64,000 bases of DNA from Labia minor (Eukaryota; Arthropoda; Insecta; Dermaptera; Spongiphoridae): NCBI GenBank assembly GCA_963082975.1, contig OY720345.1, positions 32,062,611 through 32,126,610 on the forward strand. Reading direction: 5' to 3'. Shown here piece by piece: positions 25,601 through 40,600 of this stretch. The stretch's first letter is position 1; every line of letters begins with the position of its first letter. Below the pieces are notes generated by a model. The model did not search any database, was not told the DNA's origin, and worked only from the letters and a program-made list of their open reading frames with translations. A program made the translations under genes and the position numbers.

Positions 25601-28600
25601 TTATCATTTCATAAAATAATTATTTTTTTTAGTTTAATATATATATAATAGAAGTAAAACGTTATTTCATACGTTTTGTAAATAGTGCAAAGTTGTGTTT
25701 CATATTTATATGTGAATTTCCTCCCTATTCTTAATTTTTATTTATTTATTTTTTATCTATAATTTGTAATTGGTATTCAATCAAAAAGTAGTATACTTTA
25801 ATTAATTAAATTAGAGTGGCGTTATACGAGAGCCATTCAATAAGTAAGAGACAAATGGATATTGCTCAAAACCAATTATTTGATTCTTACAAAATTTGAT
25901 CTATTTTTCAACATAATCACCTCCACGGTTATGCACTTGTCCATTTACCCAGAAGCCACTTTTACACTGCATCCTTAACCTCTTCATTGTTGGGAAATCT
26001 TTTTCTACGTAGGGGTCTTTAAGTGGCCCAAAGAGGTAAAAATCAGATGGGGCGAGGTCGGGACTGTAAGCAGGATGAGGTAAGACTTCCCACCCCAATT
26101 TTTGAAGCTATCACTGTTCATATAACTTTTACCCTACTGTATCAACATTCTAGAAAAAATTTCACTTTCTGCAACTAAAAGTTTAATGAGAGAGAACTGC
26201 TCTTCTAAGGTACAATCTTCTATGTAGAGGTGCGCAATCCGTGGGTCGTGACCCCTCTGGGGTCGCGAGAAAAATTTTCAGGGTCGCCAAATTTAAAAAG
26301 AACTTTATAAATAATAAAAAATATAATGCACTCGTAAACCTGGTGTGATGTCAATTTTTCTAAGTATCGTACTAATAAATATCTTCACATAAACTAACAC
26401 TTCCTTAACGATTAAAAAAAACCTCTATTATCTACTCAGGGATTGCGACAAATTTTTTCAAAAAATGGGGATCGCAAATGAAGATAGGTTGCGCACCACT
26501 GTTCTAGTGTACTTGCCATGGTGAACTGAAAATTTTGAGGTTATGTTGACCTAAAATGATGGAACAGCTGATCTTTTGAAGGTTGCCAACCAACATCCCT
26601 GAAAAGATTGTACACATTCATTGAATAGTTTTAAAAGTATAGAATTTGTCTAATAATTAATCTCAACCTCGCAAAAAATAACCAATTCAATAAAAATTAA
26701 AATTCATAAATCACTTAAGTGGATAAGCTTGTCAAAATGTTCATTTAATCTTAATAAATCCCATAGATAAAATTAAGTCATTGGTTGTAGATTATATTTT
26801 AAGAATTAAGATTAATTAAAAAAATATAAAAAAACTTGACTTTATTTTAAAATATACATTCAATATTCATGGTTACTAGGCAAAACCCCTGACCCGTGGG
26901 TCCACCTACGCCAGTTCATTGAACCAGCATTGGAGCGTTCGTCAGGATAGTTCCAGGTAAGAGGATACTCACTTCCTTTTTTAACGGAAATCATTATCAT
27001 TATATTTACTTATTTACCTATTTCGAAAATACAAGTATTTATTTATTTCTATATCAAAAATAGAATATAAGTATTCTTAATACATTTATCTAATCTTATA
27101 TATCGGATAATCATGTTTATCATTTTATTTTATACAAATCCAATATATTTTGATTTGTTTTAAGATTTATTTTTTTTTTAGAAAATACATACGATTATAA
27201 TTCATCTAGTTGTTTAAGACAAAATTTTATTTATACGGCAATATAAATTTATTTTGTTTAATTTGCAATTTTATTAATTGTCAATTGAATTTTGAAATAT
27301 AAAAATAGATTGGATGAATAAGAAAATAAATGGATTAATTTCATAATTAAATATGTTGAATATACCCCCAATATTCTTTATATTTATTTATAGATAATGA
27401 TTATTTATCCTGAATTAAAAATTAATATTTTTTTAGTATTTAAATAGAAGAATTTATTTTGAATGGATTCGCCATATGGTTTATAAACTTTGACATGTTT
27501 TCTCTTTCCCTTAAATCACTTGACATTCGTTTATTAAAGAAAAAAAAATCATAAACCATGTATCAATAAATTTCATAATGAATTTGAATAAATAATTTTC
27601 TAGTTTCTTTCTTTAAATGTATATATAACATTTTTACTTTTATACATGTATTATAAATAGTTTTTAGTTGTTTGAAATGTAATTTGAATCAAAATTATTT
27701 CAATTATTTTGTCATCTCTTATTTATTTATTTTCAATATAAAATTTCAGATTATTCACCTCCACTCCTCTTTTCGATTCTAAAGAAATAATATTCAAATT
27801 GAAAATGTTATTGTAAATAAATTTTAAATTAAAAAAAAACAAATAAATAACAATTTGAGTTATTATTTATTTTTTCCCATATTATCTAATATTTAATTAA
27901 TATTTTAAATTATTCTTATATTTATAAATACAATTTCTCTAATTTTTCATGAATTTCTATAACCCAATAGGACATACTTTATTTAAAAAAATAATTAAAT
28001 ATTAAATTTAAAATATTTTCAATTTATCAATTTAATATTACGATTTAAAAATTAATAATATATATTTACTAAAATATGTAATATTATACATATTATTAAT
28101 TGAATAAATATCCAATAAAAATAAATAAAAAAATAATAGGGTAAAGGGACCAATGTTTGACACTCAACTAACTTTTTGTCACTGAATTTCACTGCTCATT
28201 CATAACTTCTTTATGTTCTGCTGAAAATATAGTCTTAGATTCAAAGAATAAGAGGCATAGTTAATAAAGTATTTTATTAAACACAAAAGAAATTTATTAA
28301 CAAAAAATAAAAAAAAATGAGCAATTACCCAGTTTTTGACACTTTTTCTTAGTGGTGGTTACCAAGTTCCAGTCTTTGACAATGCATCTCTAATGATCAA
28401 AAACTGTCCAGAATTTTCAATTCAGAATTTTAACACTGAAAAGTTGTCGTCGTAGAACAAAATGTGAAACAATGTCACAACTGGCAATCTGCGACATAGT
28501 CTGGACGCGCCTTGAGACTCCATATTGGCTAGACGGGTTGGCGAGTGGATGGAGTATATGGTAAGGATTTGATATTGAATAGATAGGATTTTGGGTTTGG

Positions 28601-31600
28601 GACACGGCTTCCTCAATGGAATGGAATGGAAAATGGAGTGAGCAGGGCTGCTTCCATGAAGCGGACCGATCTCTATTGGAGTCATAGAGAGTGTCCACCC
28701 GCGCTACTCCTATATTTTTGTTAAAAAACACAGCCGAAAATAATTCCTACTATACCTAAATATATATAATAATATTAACTTTTTAAATTATTTTCGTTTT
28801 ATCTTCACAGAGAGTGGGGGAAAATAATCAATCAACTTATTCAATGAAACAAACATTTACCATATATCACTTAATAAATTATTATCACGATTATACAAAT
28901 CAATTCAAATTCATGTTTTATTTAATTCAGAAAAATCTGGATTGTTTCTACGCAATTGAATCTCAACCAGTTTGTTTTTTAATGATATCAGATAAAAAGG
29001 AACGATACAAAGTGACATATTAAAACATTTTCTTAATCTGATAGTGAATATAGGAAAAGGAAAAAATAATTATCATTAAGTATTCTTATATATAGTAATT
29101 TGTAAATAAAAATTTCCGTATTTTTCTTTATATATTCCGCCGATTATGTGTTAAAAAGTTTCCAATTTGTGCGTATTATATTCAATATATACACCGCCCA
29201 AGATAATCTTATCTTAAACATTATGTGTAATTATATTATCGACAGAATATATTTTGGAATATTCACCGTAAAAATTACTGCAAATTATACATCTTTTTTG
29301 ACTCAAAATAAGATTTACCGGATAGTACTATTCTGCTGCGGATTATTACTATAAAGAGAAATACGGTAATATGAATCATTATTATACTGTAAAAAATATT
29401 ACTGATTAACTTTTAAATTACTATAAAAGGTTTAGAAAATGTTAACTTTTTAAATTCTTTGATGTTATTGTTTTAAAAGGGTCATTACCTACAACGTTTT
29501 GATTTCTTTCCTCTAAAGTAACCGTAAAAATAAAGATATATATTTGAAAGTTTTTCACATGATTAAGAATTGTATAAAACTGCTATATATAGAATTTCAG
29601 CTTGATTGAATCGCTGAAAGTACCAGAATTAATTTTTTAACACTGCAAATCACGCGCCAACACGTAACGTGATGCCATCAACAAAGAACCAAACATCCGC
29701 TGGTTTAATAAATATTATTTATTTATTTTAATTTATAATTTATAATTAATTAAATTTAATTTAAATATTATATATGTTATTTAATACAATTCAAATTGCG
29801 AAATAGTCGAGTGGAGACACTCCAGCTTATTAATTTTAATAACAATTAAACAGAAAGATAAATGTAAAATATTATAAATAAATGTGTAAATTAGAAACAT
29901 TGAATTGATGTATCTATTTATTGATCTCAGAATAGAAAAGTAATATACAAGTAATTTTCCCTAAATGCGCCTGTGGCCATCACCGCCCCCTGGATTGCTG
30001 CAGCACCCACGAGGGGGCGGTAGAACCCACTTTGAGAATCACTCTCTTAAAGTAAATATTTTAAAATTTAGTTAAGGAATTTCAAATTAATATAAAGGTA
30101 CCAATATCTAATTATCAAATAGTGGTCAATTTCTAGTTTTATTTATAGGATATTCTATCTAAACTCATTTCAACCACGCTTGTGGTGTATCTATTAATAT
30201 TTTTCTCAAAGAAATACATATTTTTATAGATGTAGGAAAAGGAAAACAAATGGTATTTATAATAATTATATTTGTATTAAATTACCTTCTCTCAACTTTG
30301 ATGCGCAATTTTCTAAAAAAAAACATCATTCGTAAATAAAGAAAATAACCAATTGAAATTAAAATAAAAAAATATAAATATTTTATTCATAGATATAATC
30401 CAATCACAAAGGAGTGGTGAAAGGCAAACATAAAAAAAACACTTGGATTCTTGCATATAGAATCGTGTCGCCTACATCGGCTATTAAGATGCCTCTATTT
30501 CACATTTAGAATGTGTCTTCTCACGTATTCCTTAGTTTGCTTCCTTGAAACAGTAATCAAATAAAGAAGTAATATGTTTTGCCTAATTGTTTTTTTTTTT
30601 TGTAATTCAACTCCATCTTAGTATTTGAATTATTTTCAACAAGTGTTTTTATAGAAATTAATTAAATTTAATAAACTTAAATGACATAATAAACATTAAA
30701 AAATTTTAAATCATTGTAAGAATATGACATTATTGATTAGTTTTACATCTAGAAAAGAAGATAAAACGAGGAACTATCAAGAGAAATTTAAAATAATTAA
30801 TCTAATACCTATTAGTGAAAGTATAGATTGATTTTTAGTGATAAGATTTAAAAATGTGCAAGTCATAAATATTTTTCATATAAATTATATTAAAATACAA
30901 CACAGACAAATTTATTTATTTACTTTTAAGTAAAAGGTTTGTAGGTAAATTTGTTTCCATGGGCTTAGAAAATCTCTCTCACCTCTTGAATGATTACTAC
31001 TAATTTAAGTAATTTTATTCATTTTATTTTAAATTCCAAAGAATATTGTTTTTTCTCAACTTAAATTTAAAATTAAATATAGGATTATGCAAAATATTAT
31101 AATAAAATTAAATATGGGTATTAAAGTTGAAATGGATTCGAGATACTTTATTTTTGTAAACAATTTAGTTATTTTTATTATTTTTCTTTTAAATATGAAA
31201 AAAATATCACAAAAATTAAAATATTATCATTATAATAAAATTAGAAACAAAATTTATTGATGCTCTTAATAGGGTAGTTGTAAATAATTGATGCGAAAAA
31301 TTGTATATAAAAGAAAAATATAAATTAATAATACCTCCCTTACTATCGTCGGTCGGTAAAAATTGAAAATGAGCTCAAAAAATAGTGTGTTGAATCTCTT
31401 TATATTCTTTATATCTTTATATGTTTGATAGTTTTTCACATGATTAAAAATTGTATAAACTTCTATATATAGAATTTCAGTTTGATTGATTCGCTGAAAG
31501 TACCGGAATTAATTCTTTTAAATTTTGATTTAACAATGGATGTAAAGGTTTTAAATTTAATATATTTGAATTAATTAATTTAATTGTATAACAATACTAT

Positions 31601-34600
31601 ATGCAAATTATTTTTTTAATTAATTAATTAATCCAATTAAATTATACTTAATTTATAATTTATATAATTAAATATAATTTAAAAATAATATAAATGTTAA
31701 TTAATCCAATTCAAATTTGCGAGATAGTCGACTTGAGACACTCCAGATTTTTTTATAATAATGGTCTATGATCATATCATCCGATTTTACATTATCTTTG
31801 TTTAGATTTTTATCTACTATAATAATAATTAATATTAAAATTTTCCTGAGCTTGATAAGGTTTGAGCCCTTGACCTAAAAATTCTTTAGCTCAGGACTAT
31901 GATATTTGAGCGCTGTCTTCGGGTAACAATGAATTTTTTTTTAACTTTCTTTAATTAAGTTTAAATAAAAACATTTAATTTTTGTTTTTCGATGTAATAA
32001 AAACTTAATTATTATTTTTCAAATAATAATTCATCTTTGATTTGTCAATCAATTATCGTTCTATTAAAATAAGGATTACTACAAATAAATAACAAGAAAT
32101 TAAAATGTGCAAATAATATAAATTATAAAATAAATTTACAAAATAACTAGAATATTAGGATTAGAATTGTCGTGAAAGAGATAATGAAAGATCTAATAAG
32201 ATATGATAATAGATCAACGTCATGAGTTAGGAGAGGCACCCAACTTTGGCCCGACTTGTGATTCCTTAGAAGATTATTTTTATATCAAATGTTAGTTCAA
32301 GTCATTTAAAGTCCTTTAAAATGATTCTTGATTTGATAAATATGTTTATTTTATAAACATTTGGGATATAATTAGAGAAATGAAGGTGTAGAAAAGGGGC
32401 TTGTTAAGACGTAGTAGGATATTTAAAAAAAAAGTTGACATACTAAAAATTTGTTGGAAGTAAAATAATAATTAAATATTACTTTTTATAAATGTTACCT
32501 AATAAATATCTATGTTTGTCTCCAAAGTAGAATAGATAAGATATTAAAGATTGGAATAGATGGTATAAAAAATAATTGTCTTTTAAAAAACAAAAAAAAA
32601 AGAAAATTCTAGACAAATATCATGTAATCTTGATAAATTATCAAGCATTGGAAAACAACATGAATTTTATTTTATAAAAATCATGTTTTTTTTTATTTTA
32701 TGAATCAGGAACCAAAATATTAGTTTAAATTGATGATCATAGTTGAATCTTTAATATAAATATTTAATCTAAAAGAGATTAATTAATTTTATCAATTAAT
32801 ATTTCTGCCTTGTCCGTAACTTTTTGAATTTCCCATCTCTTAAATGAAATGAAACATTGCTCCTGTAACCAGACAACTATCAGATGACCCCTGTCGAAAT
32901 TTGAACCAGCTGGGTTTTTTTTTTAGTTTTTGTTTAACATCCATTAATAGCAAACTCCCTCGTGTTTGGAGAAGAAAATGAAATAAAGTTAATTTCCATA
33001 AAAATCCATGAATTGGGATACGAATTGCTCCCTAATCCGCCCTATTCCCCGGATTTAGTCCCGAGTGACTATTTCTTGTTTCCAAACCTGAAGAAATGGC
33101 TCGGCGGAAAGAGATTTGACTCCAACGATGGGGAATCATCTCACAAACAAATCTATTTTGATGTCCTCGACAAACTATTTTTTTGGAAGGGATAAAAAAA
33201 TTGAAGAAACTTTGGACAAAATTTAGAGCTCAAAGGAGACTCCATTGAAAAATAAAATAATTTTTTATCCAAAAACCTGCGTTTCATTCAAAAAGTAACG
33301 CCTTCCATCGTAACTTTCTTCTTCAAAATGTCACTATTTTGGTGCATTTCCATTCAATTTTTATTCTTTCCTAATTCTCTTCTATCTGAATTTAATTATT
33401 ATTTTTTCAACACTCTTAGTCTATCCACTTGTTTTTCAAATGATTTTTCCGTCATTTTCATCAATCTTACCTCTCTTAAATATTCTTCCAATTGTAATCG
33501 AATTTTAAGAATGGCATCCGGTAACTAAACCATTTTTGATTTTCTGTTGTTCTAACAAGGTAATAATAATAATGATTGATAAAATCTTTAGATTAATAAT
33601 CATCAATCATATATCAATTAAATCAAATTTACCTTGAATCGTAAATGACCTTCTGGTGTAATGATCAACTCTGATTCAATAAGGAGAAACAAATTCACAA
33701 TTCAATATATTCTTAATTTTTTTTTTATAAAATTGAACTGTTTTGAGATAAAAACCAAAAACAATGACAAAGAGAGTCGATAGAGAAAAGAAAACTTAAA
33801 TTATAAATAAATAAAGTATTTTCTAATTATATATAATTTAAAAAAAGATTAGTCATAGAAGTTGTATTATAATTAAAATCAAGGAAAAAAATTATATCAT
33901 TTCCATTTGTTTTATAAAACACGTTTTACATTTACCTGTTTGATTTCTTTTAATTCAATATTTATTATAATAATTACAAGAAATTTACGGAACTGTCAAT
34001 GATATGGTAAAACCACATTCCTCCATCTATTCTATCCTTCATCATTTTCTTTCCATGTTTTTCTGGTCTTTTATCTTCTAAAATTTCACAATTTTCACCA
34101 TAATAATTCAAATTTAATTTGTGAATACTAAAAATAATTCACTTTTAAAAATTATTTCAATATAAACCAATTTTTACTAAAAAATAATAAATATTAGAAT
34201 TATGAGTTTATTTTCTTTTATCCTATACGCAGTTCATAAAACATCATTTCCTTATCATATAGTTAATTATTAACCCTCTCCTATAAAAATTAGATTATCT
34301 ATTCACTGTGTTTTTGCGGTATCTTTTATGTAATACAAATTTAAACATCAATCATTATAATATTTTAAATTTTTATTAAAAATAAAAATTTATAATTTAT
34401 AAAATGAAACTAAAATAAAAATTGACATACTTCTAAGAGAATTTAACTTAAATATAATTTTTTTTTTTTTTTAAATATAAATTTGAGAAATTAACCATCA
34501 ATTGGTGCAAGTTATAAACTAAAAACTAAAAATGAGTAACATGGGTTCTATAGATTTTTTCTTTGAATGATTGGTATGCAAAAGGTTAGTGATTAATGAA

Positions 34601-37600
34601 TATCATTATCTAAGAGAGATATTAAATATAAAAGTGAAGAGTGGGATACAGAAATGAGGAGTAGGAGAAACGGGAAAAAATAAGAAGGAGGGAGTTGAAA
34701 AGGAGAGTGAGAGGATGATGGAGGGAATGGGATTCAAGTTGTCGAGTTATAAAGATGAATCAAATAGAAAAAAAGATTATTTATTAATTTTCGGTTCTCT
34801 GAATATCATCATCCATTATTTTTTATGCAGTTTCATGTGAAATTCCGGAAAGATTATACGTGTGAGTAAAAACAATAATACCACTTTTTTTTCAATAACA
34901 AATATTTTTGTTAAAACAAAAATAATATAATAATGATAATAATAATAAAAAAATTAAAATTTTATTTTATTTTACATATAAACTTAAACTTAAATTTATT
35001 TTTCATTTATAGATATATTAAAATAAATCAAAAATATTTTTTTATATCTATAATTATCAGAATGTTTACCTATATTTTTCGAAAAAAAAAATATTTAAAA
35101 GTGTACCTTCATGTATTTATTTATTTATGTAAAGTAAAATAATTAAATTTTTAATTAATATTATCTAAATTTATGATATTAATATTTAGTAATAAAAAAA
35201 TATTATTGTGCTTGGAGAATATATCATCTTTATTATAACTACTTGGTTTTAATTTTAAAATTTATATATATATATTGTAAAAAATTAAAAATTTTAAATT
35301 ATCAAATTTTATTTTTGAACATTAATATTTATAAAACATTAATTACATATGGGAAATTAATTTAAATTTATTAATAATTAATTTTTTAATTATATTTCTA
35401 CATTAAGAATAAATAATGAGTATTTTTCTTTTTCTTTTTATGTGAAGAAGTTATATTTTTAATTATTTAATTTTTATCAATAAATATTTTACAAATTAAT
35501 AAATGAGTGATTTCACAGTAGAATTTATTCTAAATTAGTTTTTTTTAATTTGATTAAAAAAATTGCTAAAAAAAAAAATTCACAAAATTATTTGCCTAAC
35601 ATCTACTTAAAAAAAAAAATTCTTTCAAATTATTCAAAATTTAACATTTTATCCAAATTTGAACCTGATTTTTTAGATGAATTTGTTTAATAAATTATTA
35701 ATAATTCGTTAAATATCGTTTTAATCCTATAAGATTGATAATTAGAAATTCATGGATTTTGGGGAGGAGCATGTTTGGTTGTCTATTTAACACCCGGCGA
35801 CACAATCCTAGATCAATAATAATTAGAACGTGAATGAATTACCATTTGCTCGTGAATAGAGTTGACCTTGGTGGGAGTTGTATTCAAGAAGATGGTCATT
35901 TCGTCGCCGTCCAACCAGCAAATGGCGGTGGTTGAGTCTCCAAAATCGCCAACCACTTTATCATTCAACAGTGAAACAAGAACCCTCTTAGCCAGAGACT
36001 CTTCAGCAATCATCATCCCCTCCGACCACAAACGAGTCAACACCAACTCAAGTTTTTCCAGGTTGAAATCATATCTTCTTGCTTCTTAGTTTTAATTTAG
36101 GCAGTTGTTATCATTGTTGTTATTGTTGTTGTTGTTTTGGTTACTTATAAATTAGTTAATTTTTTTTTGTCTTAATAATAACAACCTATTTTACTTTTAG
36201 ATTTACTAACATTAATCTTCATAAAAATATATTGATAATTATTCAAGTAAACGCATTTTCGTGGATATGGATAATACTTTACCAGTGGGTTCCTTTTGCA
36301 ATTCCAAATAAACTTTCCTTATGAAATTTTTTTGAGCCTCTTGTAGTTTACAAGATAAAAATTATTAAAATTTGCTTATAAATCCATTGATATTTTATTT
36401 AGCTACCGTTTTATCCGATTGACTACCAGAAGGCGCACTAATTTTCGGTTTTTATAAGTTCGGTTTGGATTTATGAAAATTAAATAAATAATTAACCGAA
36501 CTTATAAAAATCGAAAATTAATGAATAAGTGAATAATTAATGAATTAGTCAATTAAATCTTACTTAATGCCACATTTCGACGTTCATAACTAATCTGTCA
36601 AACTTAAAAAATCTTTATTTTAATAATTTTCTCATAAATCTCATTAACTAGAAGAGGCCCAAAAAATTTCATTTTATTTGGAATTGAAAAAGGAACCCAC
36701 TGGTAAAGAGTATTATCCAAATCTACAAAACACTTGAATAATTACCAATATATTTAATATTCGAAGAATTAAATGATTATACTTGATTATTGTCATTAAT
36801 ATGGTCCATTCCATTCACCATCCACTCATTACTGCAAAGTCGCTTAATTTGACCTTTCTTTACATTTCATTTTACAGAGGTTACATATTTAATTCTTTAT
36901 AAAGAAATATAAGATCTGTACAGGCCATTTACAGCCTCACATACTATAATTAATATTTAATTCTATTTTCTCTTTATTTTATATAAATTAATAAATTTTA
37001 CTTTATATAGTATGTGAGGTTCTTTCTTTTTGACCATCTGGATAATTATCTTATCTGAGTTCAAAAAAAAAAAAACAAACCTTCCGTTATTTTTTTTTAT
37101 TTACTTGTTCGTAATTACGAAAATAAATTAGAAATAATCTAATAAATGAGTCAATATTCAACAACATATTTCAAGTGGATTTAAATTTTTTTTAATCTGA
37201 AATTATATATCTATATATTATTTTTTTATATATAATAATAAAAACAATTACATTTTTTATATATCAACTTTTTAGTGCTTTTCATTAAAAATTGTTAAAA
37301 AATATACGTTATATGTTGATTTTAAATGGTAAAATTCATAATTAATAAATATGAATATATATGAAGTAATCGTATTTTTTTTTATATAAACTATTTATTA
37401 CTTAACGAGAATTTGATTAAAAACAAATGCATTCAAAACCAAGTCATAACAAGAAGAAATATATTTATTAAATAATTTTTTTTAAAGAAATTCATACTCT
37501 AGACCAGTGCTTCTCAAATTTTTTGAAGTCATGTCGCCTTTGGAACTCAAATCATGGCTTCTCTATTTTTTTTTAATTTAGATTGCTTAAATTTATAATT

Positions 37601-40600
37601 TTAAATTTCTATAAGTAAACTTTTACTAGTCAATACAAGCATTTAATGTTAATGACCTTATTTAATTATTATGCTCATGCCCTTCTAAAATTCTTAAGCC
37701 CCCCTATGTAACATATACATAATTTTTAATATTAAAAAAGGATAAACTCGTGTTGAGTTCAATTTCGAATTGCTCCCCTTTACAATCAAATTGCCCCCTG
37801 TGGGGCGTGGGCTCCATGTTGGGAAACACTGCTATAGACCCTTTACATTTTCAATTAAAAATAAATTATTTGTAAAACTTTAGGAAATTCAAAACCAAAA
37901 TTTTCATTATCTAATCGTGTTTCCCGTAAAATTATCAGTTTCAAAATGTTATATTAATAAATTATCAATTATTTTTAACACTCATTTTGAGCAAATTCAA
38001 CAAAATCCATATCTTATGGCTCATTAACCTTTATGATCTTATTTTTATGACCTTGGTTCTCCCACCAGTGTTCCCTCAGGCGTACCTGTCTTACTTCATT
38101 TGTTTCCATCCCTTCTACCATACTTTAAGTCAATATAGGGTAAAGTATACAGTCGTTGGTCCCTTATAACCAAAACACAAATAATAAGAGATTTTTATTT
38201 TAAAAATTGCGCTATTAACTATGGTTATGTAATCGTTTGTTGTATGGATATATAATCACTATAGAATACCTAGGCCAATAACTATTACAGGGGGCCAATA
38301 ACTGTATTTTTTAGGATTTTTTTTAGTGCTTATTGAAAATGTCATGAAAAATTATTTTTTTTTATCATCAAAATGCTCATAGTATCTATATTCTGCAAAC
38401 CTAATTTGACACAGATTGTTCCTCAATTTGCCCAGATATGCATTAAAGACTGCTAGGAGTTGCTTAAGGGGACCAACGACTGTATGCTTTGCCGTTAACT
38501 CTATATAGTTTTTTTATAAGATTAAAAAATTTTTACTTAAAGTAAAGTAATTAAGTAATACATACACGCAAGATAAATTAATAGCTTGCATATTTTTAAT
38601 GTTAAGATATGTTTTATATTGTTTCAAATTTGAAAACAAATCGTCTGTCCTAACGCATGCAGAATAGCAAGCAAGTGTTTTTGATAGATTTTTTATTTTA
38701 TTTACCATATCATTTATAATTTTATGAATTGTTATTTATCTTTCTGACAAAGCTTTATCAAATACATTATATATTAATTTGAATAAATAATTTCAAAGAA
38801 GAAAAAAAATGACAATAGAAATACAGAAATTATGCAATTTTGACTCATATTAACCAAACGGTTTATTAATAGACATAAGGAAAATTAATTCATTACTTAT
38901 AGTGATTTTATAGAGTAAAGTCAACTATAATGGATAATTGATTTTTTATTTAATTTATATTTTCAAAAAATAATTATTTTTCTTAAAATTTAAAACTGTA
39001 GTTAAACTAAAAAAAAATATTTAATATGCATGGATTGTTTTGGATTATATAAAATTAACTAAAGTATTTCATTTAATTTAATTTTGGAATAAAATGTAGT
39101 TTTAATGTTTAATTACTAGAATAGAAATAAAATTTATGTGTTTTTTTTATTTTCTATCATCGTAAAATTGATTTTAATAAATTAATAGATAACATTGTCA
39201 TTGACATGCTTAATAAAATTCAATGAAAAGGTATCTTGAAATTCTACTTATATTAATTAAACTGTTAAATTCTTTATAATTTGTACAACGAATATGCTTT
39301 TCAAATAAGTTATAACCATAATATTGAATTTGTAAATTTCATGAAATTTTTATATAAATTTTATAAAAAGTGGCAAGTGGGAGATAAAAAAATGAAAATC
39401 CCTGATGAAACGAGATTATGATTTATTTGAAAAAAAAAAAATGTTTTCGACAAAATATATTAAAAAAATCTATCAGATACTAATTGAACTTACTATACTT
39501 ATCTGGTTTGAGTGCTTCAAAGTACCAAAATCACTACTGCTAACTTGTATGCAAAAATTAAAAAGCTTGAAAATAAATTGAGTAATTTTCGTTATATCAC
39601 AATCTCAATTTTTATATAATTATAATACAAACCTAGCTCGATCTTCCCACCTCTCCCCCTATGATCTGAATTTGGATATTATTTTGTTTTGTATTGTTTT
39701 TACAATAAATTGCTGATTTCTTTACCACTTGGCTAACATTTATGATAATAGTTCCAAATGATTTATTGTTTTTGATTGTATAGTGACGGAAAAATAAGGG
39801 CGCTGTTGTCTGGCTGTCAACCGGTTTGCCATTGCCCACCAAAAGCGTCCCGATGGCGTTAATATAGGATACTAAATGACATATAATAAAAATAATATAA
39901 TAATAATATTACTATAAGAAAAATAAAATTGAAAAAATATAAATAAAAACAATTTTTTTTTTTTCATCCAAAACTAATTTATTAGCATTTATTTGATTGA
40001 AATATATGTTTTCATTACATATATTTTATAAAAATGAAAACCATCTGCTAATATTAAGTAAAAAAAAATTAAATTACTTCTACCTTAATTTTATGTTATT
40101 TAAAGTAGATATTTTTCTCAATATTTAATATGCATATTTAAAAAAATTAATCATTCTTCAAATTTTCAATTTTTTACTGTTACATATTAATTCATATTTT
40201 CATTAAAAATTCATTAATTTTTATTGAAAAGAGTATAGATAATAATATTCTCTAGTTTATTTTACATATATTGTAGAAATTTATGCTTGACAATAAATGA
40301 ATTAATGATTTTTTATTTTATAATTTGCATAATAATATTATTTTGCTACTTATAATTATTTATTATTTACAAAAACGTACTACTCAAATCCCGATCAAGA
40401 TTCAAATTTATTAAAATACTTCTTTATCTATTTTTTTTAAGATATAATTTTATGTAAATTATAATATTCAATCTGGTATGATAATGATTTATAGTTCACG
40501 TGCTTCAAATAAATAAATATACTCAATTTATCATTCAGCAATGTTTATGCCACCATAAAATTATGTTTTGTATTTTTATGATTTATATATTTATTTATTT

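Noticed and set aside
35813-36046. 77-codon minus-strand ORF
   Set aside because: Antisense to the alternative first exon, whose phase and donor give a better explanation.
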